This document shows, piece by piece, positions 37,043-46,544 of a stretch of DNA of 64,000 nucleotides. Source of the DNA: Levilactobacillus huananensis. Its GTDB lineage: Bacteria; Bacillota; Bacilli; Lactobacillales; Lactobacillaceae. Position 1 is the stretch's first letter. Every line of letters begins with the position of its first letter. The notes beneath the pieces are model-generated. The model searched no databases and was not told the origin of the DNA. It saw only the letters and a program-made list of their open reading frames with translations. Both the position numbers and the translations under genes were made by a program. Location: assembly GCF_003946145.1 (NCBI RefSeq), contig NZ_RHOC01000001.1:370637-434636 (forward strand), in the 5' to 3' direction.

Positions 37043-38503
37043 TTACTTCCGCTTCTTACGCTTCAGTCGTTTCTTCTTATTTTTCTTCATTTGCCGTGAC
37101 ATCCGGTTCATGGCCATCTTTTGCATACGGCCCATACCAGCGCCACCACCCATGCCGGAGTTGCCCATGAGTTGTTCCATGCCGGACATGTTTCCCTTCG
37201 ACATTTGATTCATCATTTTCTTCATTTGGTTGAACTGCTTAATCATGCGGTTCACTTCATGAATTGGCCGACCAGCACCGCTGGAAATCCGGCGACGACG
37301 GGAAGGGTTCAACAAATCGGGATTCGTCCGTTCTTGCGGGGTCATCGAGTAAACAACGGCCTTCAAGTGCGCCATATCCTTTGGATCCATCTGAACGTTC
37401 TTCATGGCAGGGTTGTTCGCCATCCCTGGAATCATTTTCATCAGATCTTCCATTGGCCCCATCTTTTGGATCTGTTCAATCTGATCCAAAAAGTCATTGA
37501 AATCAAAGGAGTTCTCTTGAATCTTGGTGGTTAACGCCTCGGCCTGCTTGGCGTCATATTCCTTCTGGGTCTTTTCGATCAGGGAGAGCATATCCCCCAT
37601 ACCTAAGATACGAGAAGCCATTCGGTCTGGGTGGAAGATGTCCAGATCGGTCATCTTTTCCCCTTGCCCAATGAACTTGATTGGCTTGCCAGTCACGGCG
37701 CGAATTGAGAGTGCGGCCCCACCACGGGTATCCCCATCTAACTTGGTAAGTACAACCCCGGTAACATCGAGCTTGTCATTAAAGCCTTCGGCCGTAGCAA
37801 CGGCATTTTGTCCGGTCATAGCATCGACGGTCAGGAGAATTTCGTCGGGATGAGCGAGATCCTTGATCTCTGCCAACTCGTTCATGAGTTGTTCATCGAT
37901 CTGTAAACGACCAGCGGTATCAATGATCACGTAATCATTATGATCCTCTTGGGCCTTGGCCAGCCCTTGCCGAACAATCTCGACTGGGTTCACATCCGTG
38001 CCTAGCTCAAATACAGGAACGTCAATACCAGCAGCGACCTGGACCAATTGGTCGATGGCAGCTGGCCGGTAAACGTCTCCGGCAATCATTAATGGTCGAG
38101 CGTTTTCCTCATTCTTGAGTTTTAGAGCTAACTTGCCGGCCGTTGTCGTTTTCCCGGCCCCTTGAAGCCCGACCATCATGATGATCGTTGGAATCTTTTC
38201 AGACTTATTCAGAGGAACAGCTTCGTCCCCCATAGTTTTCGTCAGTTCTTCGTCAACAATCTTAACGATTTGTTGTGCAGGGTTTAACCCTTCAAGAACG
38301 TCGGCACCCATGGCTCTGCCACGAACCTGCTTAACAAAGTCCTTAACGACCGTAAAGTTAACGTCGGCTTCCAATAAAGCGAGCCGAATTTCTCGCATTG
38401 TTTCTCGTAAATCACTCTCGGAGACCTTGCCTTTTCCCCGAAGCTTGCGCATTGCGTTTTGTAGTCGTTCTGTTAATCCTTCAAACGCCATTCGTTTTGC
38501 CAC
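37043..38503 (-). CDS. ffh: signal recognition particle protein Ffh
   Basis: SRP54 GTPase that binds signal peptides and SRP RNA and docks on FtsY for co-translational insertion. The 486-residue protein has G1 GLQGAGKTTTAGKLA (about residues 108-122), DTAGRLQ, and TKLDGDTRGG. The methionine-rich M domain spans the last 180 residues and ends in a very basic tail (MKKNKKKRLKRKKRK). It follows ylxM by seven bases, the standard pair. In most Firmicutes rpsP comes next; here it is 6.4 kb away. Confidence 0.97.
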   Translation of the reverse strand: MAKRMAFEGLTERLQNAMRKLRGKGKVSESDLRETMREIRLALLEADVNFTVVKDFVKQVRGRAMGADVLEGLNPAQQIVKIVDEELTKTMGDEAVPLNKSEKIPTIIMMVGLQGAGKTTTAGKLALKLKNEENARPLMIAGDVYRPAAIDQLVQVAAGIDVPVFELGTDVNPVEIVRQGLAKAQEDHNDYVIIDTAGRLQIDEQLMNELAEIKDLAHPDEILLTVDAMTGQNAVATAEGFNDKLDVTGVVLTKLDGDTRGGAALSIRAVTGKPIKFIGQGEKMTDLDIFHPDRMASRILGMGDMLSLIEKTQKEYDAKQAEALTTKIQENSFDFNDFLDQIEQIQKMGPMEDLMKMIPGMANNPAMKNVQMDPKDMAHLKAVVYSMTPQERTNPDLLNPSRRRRISSGAGRPIHEVNRMIKQFNQMKKMMNQMSKGNMSGMEQLMGNSGMGGGAGMGRMQKMAMNRMSRQMKKNKKKRLKRKKRK

Positions 38504-38510
38504 CTAACTT

Positions 38511-38852
38511 TCATTGTTCTTCTAGATTTTCAAGCCCCGCTACCAACCGATTTAATTTGGCATCCTGCGGATAGTTCTGCGCAACGTAGGTCTGAATCTC
38601 ATCAGCCTGCTGGTTGCGCGCGGTAAATTCCTGGTAGAGATGTAACTTACTTTCATAATCTTCCAAGATTTTTTCGGTACGTCTTAAGTTATCATAGACC
38701 GCCTGACGGCTCACGTTGAACTCCTCGGCAATTTCTCCTAGGGAGTAGTCATCTCCGTAATAGAGTTGCATATAATTGTTTTGCTTCACCGTCAACAGCG
38801 GCTGGTAGAACGCAAATAAGGAATTAATACGATAGTTTTTTTCAATCTCCAT
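38511..38852 (-). CDS. ylxM: YlxM family DNA-binding protein, SRP-associated
   Basis: Helix-turn-helix protein of 113 residues (DUF/UPF0122). The motif [19 protein letters not shown] is at residues 38-56, inside a sigma-factor-like fold, followed by a coiled stretch. YlxM has been linked to SRP function in streptococci and is nearly always upstream of ffh. It has its own strong promoter and GGAGG ahead of the ATG. Confidence 0.94.
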   Translation of the reverse strand: MEIEKNYRINSLFAFYQPLLTVKQNNYMQLYYGDDYSLGEIAEEFNVSRQAVYDNLRRTEKILEDYESKLHLYQEFTARNQQADEIQTYVAQNYPQDAKLNRLVAGLENLEEQ

Positions 38853-38884
38853 GCTTGGTCCTCCAGTTCATGTCACACTCTACC

Positions 38885-38913
38885 AGAATACCGATTTTTA
38901 GCCGTTTCGTCAA
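38885..38913 (-). promoter_or_regulatory. ylxM-ffh promoter
   Basis: Minus-strand -35 TTGACG (38908-38913), 17-base spacer, -10 TATTCT (38885-38890). Confidence 0.78.
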
Positions 38914-39081
38914 TTTTTTCGGCACGTTTCAGACTAACCCAATCTCTACATCGCCAAACAAAAAATACCCGACGATAATCGAACAGGATAGTTTGCTGGC
39001 CGGCCTTGACAAGCGTCCACCTTCCCCAAAAATTCAGAACTGAATTATGATGAACGCATCACCACTTGGGGAGATGGGCTT

Positions 39082-39273
39082 ATGCACTTATATTTTAACA
39101 AGCACTTTTTATCCAGCCGTCATTTTTGGGCCGGACTGGTTGTCCTCATTGTCTTTTGGCCGATACACGCGATTCATGACCCCTTAGGACTGGTTTTAAA
39201 TCTGTTACTGCTAGCGTTTGCGCTGACCGAAATTGGAATCGCCCTTTTTCAAAACTCCGACAACACCAATTAA
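39082..39273 (+). CDS. small membrane protein of unknown function
   Basis: Predicted 63-residue protein with two hydrophobic segments (about 14-31 and 37-55). GGGGAG stands eight bases before the ATG, which supports translation. It is the only plus-strand gene in this stretch, between divergent ylxM and convergent ftsY, and shares the terminator at 39282-39320. No family recognised. A consensus TTGACA at 39007 has no matching -10. Confidence 0.6.
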   Translation: MHLYFNKHFLSSRHFWAGLVVLIVFWPIHAIHDPLGLVLNLLLLAFALTEIGIALFQNSDNTN

Positions 39274-39281
39274 ATAGCAGA

Positions 39282-39320
39282 AAAAACGACCATCCCGGCA
39301 ATTTTCCGGGGTGGTCGTTT
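39282..39320. terminator. bidirectional terminator between the small ORF and ftsY
   Basis: Fifteen-base stem, AAACGACCATCCCGG with CCGGGGTGGTCGTTT, one wobble, flanked by A and T runs. Confidence 0.88.
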
Positions 39321-39327
39321 CCATCAA

Positions 39328-40797
39328 TTAAGCCTTTTTATCCAGCGCCTTGACGTCAATCAAGCCCTTGAACAAGCCGTAAACAAACTCATTCGGGTCA
39401 AATGGCCGCAGATCCGAAATCTGTTCACCCAATCCAATGAACTTCACGGGCACGTGGAGTTCATTACGAATGGCAAGCACGATCCCCCCACGAGCAGTCC
39501 CGTCCAACTTGGTAAGAACGATCCCGGTGACGTCGGTGGACGCCTTGAACAATTTAGCCTGCGTTAAGGCGTTCTGCCCAGTCGTTGCATCCAACACGAG
39601 TAAGACCTCGTGCGGTGCGTCTGGAATTTCACGCGTGATAATGCGTTTCATCTTTTCCAATTCATTCATCAGGTTAACCTTATTCTGTAAACGACCAGCA
39701 GTATCGACAAACAGAATGTCATAATCCTCACGCTTAGCCTTTTGAACCGCGTCGAAGACTACCGCGGCTGGATCCGATTGGGGCTTTCCCTTTACGATAT
39801 CCACGTCGGCTCGTTGTGCCCAAACATTCAGTTGTTCGGTCGCCCCAGCTCTAAAGGTGTCGGCCGCGGCCAATAAGACCTTCTTGCCGGCTTGGTGATA
39901 ACGATTGGCCATTTTCCCAATAGTCGTCGTCTTCCCAACACCATTAACCCCAACAAAGAGAATAACAGTCGGACCTTCGGGTGCCATGTTCATGGCTGTC
40001 GTTTCATTGTTGCCAGCGGCCTCGTAAATCTCGACCAGCTTCTCGACTACCACGTTCTGCACATCGGCCGACTTCTTGGCATGACGTAATTTAACCTCGT
40101 CACGAAGTTCATCACTGATTTTCACAGCCATGTCAAATCCAACATCGGCCCCGATCAAGGTCTCTTCCAAATCGTCGAAGAAACCCTCATCGACTCGACG
40201 GAAGTTCGCGAGTAAGGCATTCAGACGCTCACCAAAAGTATGTCGCGTCTTTTCCAGACCTTTGTCATAGAGTTGTTCGTCACTGACGGGCTGAGCCGCT
40301 TGTTCAGTCGTTGGTTCTGTAGTTGCCGTCACTTCAGGTGCCGCTTCTTCGACAGGTTCTGCCGCAACCGAGGTTGCCTCAGAAGTTACAGCAGGCTCTG
40401 GTTCAACCGTGGCCTCTGATTTAACTGGTGACTCAGCTTCGGAAGTAACGCCAACTTCAGGGGCTTCTTCAGAGTCCGAAACCGGTTTAGCGGACTCTGG
40501 CTCTGTCGACGTGACGTCGGCGGTCTCAGGTTCAGATGTATCTGCCGCACGCTCCTCAGTCTCGGGGGCGACACTGCTGGCCACGGATTCTTCTCCTGAC
40601 GCTGGTACTGCTCGTTCAGCTGAACGACTAGCTTCACTCGCCTCACTCGCTTCAACAGCGGCACTAGAGGCCACACTGCCGGACATCTCACTGGTTGGGG
40701 CTACTTCGGCTTCACTGCTAGCCGGTTCCGTGGATTCAGGCGCTTGGCTAGCAGGTTCTTGCTTAGCCCGGCGGCGAAAAATATCAAATAATCCCAT
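39328..40797 (-). CDS. ftsY: signal recognition particle receptor FtsY
   Basis: SRP receptor GTPase of 489 residues. Residues about 1-175 form a highly acidic, Ser/Ala/Glu/Pro/Thr-rich low-complexity region starting after the basic MGLFDIFRRRAKQ. The NG domain follows with GVNGVGKTTTIGKMA, DTFRAGATEQL, DTAGRLQNK and TKLDGTARGG. The acidic region is much longer than in many Firmicutes FtsY proteins and resembles the membrane-binding A region of proteobacterial FtsY. Its ATG shares a base with the smc stop (TAATG). Confidence 0.97.
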   Translation of the reverse strand: MGLFDIFRRRAKQEPASQAPESTEPASSEAEVAPTSEMSGSVASSAAVEASEASEASRSAERAVPASGEESVASSVAPETEERAADTSEPETADVTSTEPESAKPVSDSEEAPEVGVTSEAESPVKSEATVEPEPAVTSEATSVAAEPVEEAAPEVTATTEPTTEQAAQPVSDEQLYDKGLEKTRHTFGERLNALLANFRRVDEGFFDDLEETLIGADVGFDMAVKISDELRDEVKLRHAKKSADVQNVVVEKLVEIYEAAGNNETTAMNMAPEGPTVILFVGVNGVGKTTTIGKMANRYHQAGKKVLLAAADTFRAGATEQLNVWAQRADVDIVKGKPQSDPAAVVFDAVQKAKREDYDILFVDTAGRLQNKVNLMNELEKMKRIITREIPDAPHEVLLVLDATTGQNALTQAKLFKASTDVTGIVLTKLDGTARGGIVLAIRNELHVPVKFIGLGEQISDLRPFDPNEFVYGLFKGLIDVKALDKKA

Positions 40798-43700
40798 TAG
40801 GATTGCTTCCTTTCCGTAGTGGTTTCTTGGTCCAGATCAACGGCGACCATTTTGGAAACGCCGGACTCTTGCATCGTGACCCCATAAAGGATATCGGCTT
40901 GTACCATGGTTTCCTTTCGGTGGGTAATCACGATGAACTGAGTCTGATCCTGGAACTGATGGATGTAGCGCGCGAACCGAGTCACGTTGGCCGGATCCAA
41001 CGCTGCCTCCACCTCATCTAAAATGCAAAATGGCACGGGTTGTACCTGTAAAATTGCGAATAATAGCGTAATCGCGGTTAAGGCGCGTTCACCCCCGGAA
41101 AGTAAACCCATGTTCTGGAACTTCTTGCCGGGTGGCTGTGCCATGATATCAATTCCCGTTGTCAGAAGATTATCCGGCTCAGTCAAAACTAATTTCGCCG
41201 TCCCACCACCAAACATCTGGCGGAAGGTCTGGGTAAACTTAGCGGCAATCTGATCGAAGCTGTGCTTGAAGCGCCGCTTGACCTGACCATCCAGTTCATC
41301 CATGGTGGCCGTCAATTGGTCCTTGGCCGTCAAGAGGTCATCACGTTGCTTCGTTAAGAAGTCGTCGCGCTCACGCACTTCTTGATACTCGTCAATTGAG
41401 CCCACGTTGACCGGACCAATCTCATCCAACCCGCGCTTCAACAGCTTCAATTGAACAGCCAACTCGTTATCGGGTAGATCACTCACGTCTGTTTCCGCAG
41501 CGGCCAGACTAAGTTGGTATTTCTCAGACAACTGATTCTGTTGCTGGTCGATTAAAGCGGCCAGCTGAGTCTGTTGAACCTGAGCCTTCTGCAATTCATC
41601 ATTTGCCAGTTGTAGGAGGCCACTGGTTCGCTGGTTGGCTGTCTCGGCAGCTTCCAACTCATCATTAACCGTTGCTAATGTCTCATTTAGGGCCTTGAGC
41701 TGCGTTTCAATCTGGACACGCTCGGTCTTCGCCTGGGCTAACTGTTTCTTAGCCGCAGCTGGTGTCAACGCCTTCTGCTGGTCTAAGCGTTGCTGCTCTG
41801 CATCAAGCGTCTCTAACTTTTCATGGGCCACGGCAATCTGGTCAGCCAACGCCTCACAACTCGATTGCTGCTGCTGTTGGCGTTCTAAAGCACCAGCACG
41901 CCAAGTCTGCTTAGCGGTCAATGCGGTCTGATTTGTGGCCTGTTCGGCAGTGACCATCTTAATTCGCTGCTGGACCGTCTTGACCTGCTTCTCAGTCGCT
42001 GTAATCTGCTTCTCACCAGTCAGAATCTGTTCGGCTAAGTGGGCATCCTGCTGATCATCCCCTGCATTCTTCGCTTGATCAATGTCCAACTGAGCCGCCT
42101 TAACCTGGCGACTGGCTTGTTCCAGCGCCGTCTTGGCCCCCGCTAATTGGTCATCCAATTGACGACACTTAGGTTGTAAGTCGGTGATACTCGCTTGGAA
42201 ACGTTGACTCCGTTGCTCACTGGCTAGCAGGGCTTCTCTGGCATCCTTAATTTTACCTTCTTGTTGTGCTAATTGCTTTTTCATCGTCGTGATCGACGCT
42301 TGTAGCTGCTGTAAGTCTTGTTGTTGACGCAACACACTGTTGTGGTTTTGCCGAGATTGCCCCCCGGTAATGGCCCCACTAGCACTAACCACATCTCCAG
42401 CCAGGCTCACCACCCGATAACGATGATGAATTTGCTGGCTAATGGTTACCGCAGCATCCAAATTGGCGGCAAAGATCGTCGTCCCCAATAAGTACGCCAG
42501 GATTCCCTGGGCTCGTGAGTCAATCTTAACCAGATCACTCCCAACTCCTAGAAAACCACTGAGCGTCGCTAAATTCTGACGGGTGGTGTGATCAATCTGA
42601 CGGCCGCGAATCGCGGCCAACGGTAGAAAAGTGGCACGACCTGCCCGCTGATTGCGCAGGTAGGTTACGGCAGCCTTCGCCGTCTGTTCTGAATCAACCA
42701 CGACTTGTTGGAGCTGACCACCCAAAGCATATTCCACGGCGGCCGTATAACGTGCCGGTACCTCTAAGAGCTCGGAAACAGCCCCTAATAGCCCTGGAAA
42801 TTGGCCACGGTGCTTCAAAATGGCACGAACACCTTGATAAAAACCACCATACTCAGCCGAGGCCGCCTGTTGACTCGTGGCCTTGGTCTGAGCGCGTTGA
42901 TAGACCTCGAGCGCTGCCTGCCAGTTGTGCTGTAATTGCTGGTACTGCTGTTGCTGCTGTTGGTAATCCCCAGCCTCGGCATCCAGTCCTTGTTCAGCCA
43001 CATTAAGCTGTTGGCGTTGCGCGGTGGCTTGCTTCTGAATGGTCGTCACCTGATCCTGAGCGGCTCTTTCAGCCGTTTGAAGGTCGGTGAGCTGCCGTGC
43101 CACACGTTGTCCCTTCTGGAGCAGTCGTTCCTGATTCTGTTGAATATACTGGCGTTCATTGCGCCAATTAGCCACAGCCTGCTTTTGATCGAAGTAGGTC
43201 GTCCGGAGTTGCTCCAGTTGGTCGCGAAGATCGCTGACCGTCTTAGGATCGGTTGCCTGCCTTAACTGCTTGATTTCGGCCTTAGACGTCACCAATTCCG
43301 CCTCTAACGAGGTCAAACGGGCTTGCGTCGTTGCCAACTTTTCCTGAGTCGTCGTGATCTCTTGCTTTAGCTGAGCCACCTGTTCTTGAGCCTGTTGCTT
43401 TTGCTCGGCCTGATGGCGTTGCTGTTCACCAGACAGGTTGACCTGGCCCTGACACTGTTCGACCTTCTGCGTGGCCGTCACCAATTTGGCCTGCAGGTCA
43501 TCCTTCTCGTTCAGCAGGTCGGACTGCCGTTGTTTGAGGTCTTGAACCATTGTCGTTTGTTGTTTCTCAGCGGCTTGATGATCGGCTACCTGTTGTTTTT
43601 TAGCAGTAACCGCATTATCCACGGTCCCCTTCTGATCTAGCTCCGTGTGAAGCTGGCGCACCAACTGAGTTTTCTCCAATTGTGAAAACTTCTTTTGCTG

Positions 43701-44351
43701 ATCGAGATAATCTTGAGCCAGGCTACTCTGTCGTTCCAATGGCTCTAGGCGGCCCTCTAATTCAGCAATAATGTCTTCCACTCGGTGAAGATATGTCATG
43801 GTCTCTTCAAGTTCCCGCTGCGCTTTTTCCTTATGCTTACGGTATTTGTAGACCCCCGCTACCTCTTCAATAATGTTGCGGCGATCCTCCGGTTTGCTGT
43901 TGAAAATTGCTTCGACACGACCTTGAGAGATGATCGAAAAGGAATCCTGGCCCATGCCAGAATCCATTAGGAGTTCCGTAATATCCCGGAGACGGCAACT
44001 CTGTCCGTTGATTTGATAGTCACTTTCCCCAGAGCGATACAGAACCCGACTTAACGTCAATTCCGTGTAATCACTCTTCAAATAGTGGTCGCTGTTATCC
44101 AACGTGATCGCCACTGCCGCTCGATTCAATGGGTGCCGATCGGCAGATCCTGCAAAGATCACATCGGGCATCTTACTCCCTCGCAGACTCTTAGCGGATT
44201 GTTCCCCCAAAACCCACCGTACGGCTTCCGAAATGTTGCTCTTTCCACTACCGTTAGGACCGACGATGCCGGTCATTCCCGGCAAAAATTCAATTCGGGT
44301 CTTATCCGCAAAGGACTTGAACCCGCTAATTTCTAATGTCTTTAGCCGCAT
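40797..44351 (-). CDS. smc: chromosome segregation SMC ATPase
   Basis: Condensin subunit of 1184 residues. Walker A head GIVGPNGSGKSNI (about 29-41), two long coiled coils rich in Gln and Lys (about 170-500 and 680-1000), hinge around residues 520-660 with GFLGVGSDLVKI and GAITGG, and the C-terminal head with LLSGGERALTAITLLFAI and Walker B FCILDEVEAALDPANV. It acts with ScpA/ScpB, not in this window. It sits between rnc and ftsY as usual and is translationally coupled to ftsY. Confidence 0.97.
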   Translation of the reverse strand: MRLKTLEISGFKSFADKTRIEFLPGMTGIVGPNGSGKSNISEAVRWVLGEQSAKSLRGSKMPDVIFAGSADRHPLNRAAVAITLDNSDHYLKSDYTELTLSRVLYRSGESDYQINGQSCRLRDITELLMDSGMGQDSFSIISQGRVEAIFNSKPEDRRNIIEEVAGVYKYRKHKEKAQRELEETMTYLHRVEDIIAELEGRLEPLERQSSLAQDYLDQQKKFSQLEKTQLVRQLHTELDQKGTVDNAVTAKKQQVADHQAAEKQQTTMVQDLKQRQSDLLNEKDDLQAKLVTATQKVEQCQGQVNLSGEQQRHQAEQKQQAQEQVAQLKQEITTTQEKLATTQARLTSLEAELVTSKAEIKQLRQATDPKTVSDLRDQLEQLRTTYFDQKQAVANWRNERQYIQQNQERLLQKGQRVARQLTDLQTAERAAQDQVTTIQKQATAQRQQLNVAEQGLDAEAGDYQQQQQQYQQLQHNWQAALEVYQRAQTKATSQQAASAEYGGFYQGVRAILKHRGQFPGLLGAVSELLEVPARYTAAVEYALGGQLQQVVVDSEQTAKAAVTYLRNQRAGRATFLPLAAIRGRQIDHTTRQNLATLSGFLGVGSDLVKIDSRAQGILAYLLGTTIFAANLDAAVTISQQIHHRYRVVSLAGDVVSASGAITGGQSRQNHNSVLRQQQDLQQLQASITTMKKQLAQQEGKIKDAREALLASEQRSQRFQASITDLQPKCRQLDDQLAGAKTALEQASRQVKAAQLDIDQAKNAGDDQQDAHLAEQILTGEKQITATEKQVKTVQQRIKMVTAEQATNQTALTAKQTWRAGALERQQQQQSSCEALADQIAVAHEKLETLDAEQQRLDQQKALTPAAAKKQLAQAKTERVQIETQLKALNETLATVNDELEAAETANQRTSGLLQLANDELQKAQVQQTQLAALIDQQQNQLSEKYQLSLAAAETDVSDLPDNELAVQLKLLKRGLDEIGPVNVGSIDEYQEVRERDDFLTKQRDDLLTAKDQLTATMDELDGQVKRRFKHSFDQIAAKFTQTFRQMFGGGTAKLVLTEPDNLLTTGIDIMAQPPGKKFQNMGLLSGGERALTAITLLFAILQVQPVPFCILDEVEAALDPANVTRFARYIHQFQDQTQFIVITHRKETMVQADILYGVTMQESGVSKMVAVDLDQETTTERKQS

Positions 44352-44363
44352 CGTTAGTCATCC

Positions 44364-45059
44364 TTACTCTTTTTTCAAATTCTCCAAGGCATGGCGTGCC
44401 GCATTCTGTTCGGCATGCTTTTTGGAATGGCCATGACCTTCGCCCAAGAGCTTGTCGTTAACATAAACGGCAACCTTAAAGGCCCGATCGTTGTCTGGTC
44501 CCTTTTCGTCTAATAACCGGTAGTCAATCGTCACCGAACCATTTTTCTGAACCAATTCTTGAAGTTCGGTCTTGTGATCGAAGAATTCATCGAATCGGCC
44601 CTCGTCAAGCTTAGGGAAGACCACCTTCGTTACAAATGGGACAACAGCTTCAAGCCCTTGATCCATGTAGAGCGCCCCAATGAAGGACTCAAAAATGTCA
44701 CACAAGAGTGAATCCCGGTGCCGTGCCTGTGCCTTTTCTTCACCACGCCCCAAACGAATATATTGGTCGAAATGACATTCGCGCGCAAAACTAGCAAAGC
44801 TCTGTTCGTTAACCATAGCCGCCCGCAGCCGAGTCAACCGACCTTGAGGCATCTTCGGATAACGCCGGAAGATATAGTTGGAAACGACCAACTGCATCAC
44901 AGCATCCCCTAAAAATTCAATTCGTTCGTAAAATTTTAACCCTTGATTAGGATGTTCATTCACGTATGACGCCTGGGTGAAGGCCTCATCTAATAAGGAT
45001 TGGTCCTTAAAATGAATCCCAAAATTATCCTGTAACTCTTGATTTAATCCCGCAATCAC
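44364..45059 (-). CDS. rnc: ribonuclease III
   Basis: Double-strand RNA endonuclease of 231 residues for rRNA and mRNA processing. The catalytic signature ERIEFLGDAVMQL is at about residues 45-57, a second acidic motif is DIFESFIGALYMD, and a C-terminal dsRNA-binding domain ends SKKHAEQNAARHALENL. The start is GTG 45059 with GAGGGG eight bases upstream. A hairpin lies 34-57 bases before the start and could be a target of the enzyme itself. Confidence 0.96.
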   Translation of the reverse strand: MIAGLNQELQDNFGIHFKDQSLLDEAFTQASYVNEHPNQGLKFYERIEFLGDAVMQLVVSNYIFRRYPKMPQGRLTRLRAAMVNEQSFASFARECHFDQYIRLGRGEEKAQARHRDSLLCDIFESFIGALYMDQGLEAVVPFVTKVVFPKLDEGRFDEFFDHKTELQELVQKNGSVTIDYRLLDEKGPDNDRAFKVAVYVNDKLLGEGHGHSKKHAEQNAARHALENLKKE

Positions 45060-45092
45060 GTGTGACCCCTCATTTCTTTGTTACTTGATCCG

Positions 45093-45116
45093 CTCATGCC
45101 TTTTTAGGGGCATGAG
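45093..45116 (-). promoter_or_regulatory. hairpin upstream of rnc
   Basis: Perfect eight-base stem CTCATGCC / GGCATGAG with an eight-base loop, between the acpP terminator and rnc. It has no following T run on the minus strand, so it is not a plain terminator. Confidence 0.45.
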
Positions 45117-45119
45117 ATT

Positions 45120-45153
45120 GAAAAAGCCCGGGACGAAAAGTTGCGGCCCGGAC
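45120..45153 (-). terminator. acpP terminator
   Basis: Stem on CCGGG / CCCGG with a 14-base loop and a GCTTTTT run on the minus strand. Confidence 0.75.
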
Positions 45154-45164
45154 TCGCTCAATCA

Positions 45165-45416
45165 TTATTTTTGTTCTGCTTGATGGGCAACGATGTAATC
45201 CACCACTTCACCGATCGTATTTAATTTCTCGGCGTCCTCGTCAGAAATTTCAGACCCAAAAGTGTCTTCCAATTCTAGGACAAATTCCACAAAATCAATG
45301 GAATCTGCATCTAAGTCTTGCTTAAAATTTAACTGTTCGTTAATCTGATCGCGTTCGACCTCAAAATGGTCGGCAATAATGTCTGCAACCTGATCAAAAA
45401 TTTCTGTTCTTGTCAT
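45165..45416 (-). CDS. acpP: acyl carrier protein
   Basis: Carrier protein of 83 residues that holds acyl chains on a 4'-phosphopantetheine arm. The attachment serine is in DADSIDFVEF (about residue 38), with Ile where most carriers have Leu (DSLD). Acidic throughout, predicted four-helix bundle. It lies between plsX and rnc, apart from any fatty acid synthesis cluster visible here, and may be a second carrier feeding PlsX. A terminator follows. Confidence 0.93.
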   Translation of the reverse strand: MTRTEIFDQVADIIADHFEVERDQINEQLNFKQDLDADSIDFVEFVLELEDTFGSEISDEDAEKLNTIGEVVDYIVAHQAEQK

Positions 45417-45494
45417 AGTTTACTCCCTCGCTCACAGTATTCAATAAGTAGTCTAACCGTTTTAACGGGCCTTGTCTAGCAAATTAATGGGTGA

Positions 45495-46529
45495 CTACTT
45501 AAGCGATTCCTTTAAGGCCGCCATTTCATCGGTATGTTGGTCGAAATAGCTGACCAGCTGTTCCGCGCTATGAGTCTGAATCAGCTCGTGAATTTGGCCG
45601 ATAGTGTTCTTGACCGTCGCGGCCTTACTGGACCCGTGCGTTTTAACAACAGGCGCCTTTAAACCAAGCAACACAGCGCCTCCATATTGAGAGTAATCCA
45701 TGGCCTGCTGAACATTCTTGAAGACGGGTTTCAACATGCTGGCCCCGATCTTGCCACCAATACCGCCACTCATGATTTCACCCTTGATTAGCTTAAGCAT
45801 CGACAGCGCGGTTCCTTCAATGGCCTTAAGTGTCGCGTTTCCAGTAAAGCCATCGGTCACAACCACGTCGGCTGCCCCGTTTAAAAGATCACGTGACTCC
45901 ACATTCCCAATGAAGTTCAAGTCTTCAATCCCACTCAGCGCCTGGTAAATCGCCTGATGGGCCTTATCACCCTTATCGGCTTCGGTCCCATTATTCAAGA
46001 GGCCAACCCGGGGATGGTCAACATGCATCACAGACTGCGCGTAGTACTGGCCCATGACCGCATATTGTACGACATTAAACGGCTTAGTGTCGGCATTAGC
46101 ACCGACGTCTAACATGACAAAGTTCGACTGATCGGGCTTCCGTAAAACTGGAAGTGTTGTCGTCAAACCAGGGCGGTCAATTCCCTTGATCCGACCGACA
46201 ATCAGGAGTCCAGCAGCCAAAACGGCTCCGGAATTTCCGGCGGAGAAAAAGGCGTCTGCCTGACCCTCTTTAACCGCCGTCGCCGCGAGTACGATACTCG
46301 ATTGCTTCTTACGGCGAATGGCTCGAACGGGTTCGTCCGCCATTGTAATGACCTCACTGGCTGGAATCAGGGTAATTCGTGTGTCAGTTTGAATTAGTGG
46401 TTTAACCTTGTCTTCCTGACCAAACACTAAAAATTCAATGTCCGAATAGGCATCTCGAGCCTGTTCAATTCCCTTAATAATTTCGGCGGGGGCGTAGTCG
46501 CCTCCCATTGCGTCAACGGCAATTTTCAT
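45495..46529 (-). CDS. plsX: phosphate acyltransferase PlsX
   Basis: Converts acyl-ACP and phosphate to acyl-phosphate, the donor for PlsY in phospholipid synthesis. The 344-residue protein starts MKIAVDAMGGDYAPAEI and contains FSAGNSGAVLAAG and the GFTGNATLKAIEG segment. AAGGAG precedes the ATG. Its order recG-plsX-acpP is conserved, but no fapR gene lies between recG and plsX. Confidence 0.96.
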   Translation of the reverse strand: MKIAVDAMGGDYAPAEIIKGIEQARDAYSDIEFLVFGQEDKVKPLIQTDTRITLIPASEVITMADEPVRAIRRKKQSSIVLAATAVKEGQADAFFSAGNSGAVLAAGLLIVGRIKGIDRPGLTTTLPVLRKPDQSNFVMLDVGANADTKPFNVVQYAVMGQYYAQSVMHVDHPRVGLLNNGTEADKGDKAHQAIYQALSGIEDLNFIGNVESRDLLNGAADVVVTDGFTGNATLKAIEGTALSMLKLIKGEIMSGGIGGKIGASMLKPVFKNVQQAMDYSQYGGAVLLGLKAPVVKTHGSSKAATVKNTIGQIHELIQTHSAEQLVSYFDQHTDEMAALKESLK

Positions 46530-46544
46530 GATTCGTCTCCTTAT

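Noticed and set aside
39007..39052. TTGACA with TATGAT as a promoter for the small membrane protein
   Set aside because: Spacing is about 35 bases and no other -10 fits at 16-18 bases.
40409..40819. 136-codon plus-strand frame rich in Ser, Ala and Thr
   Set aside because: Antisense shadow of the low-complexity ftsY region; no ribosome-binding site.
42800..43700. Repetitive Gln- and Leu-rich stretches in smc as tandem DNA repeats
   Set aside because: They are degenerate heptads of the SMC coiled coil, not DNA-level repeats or a CRISPR array.
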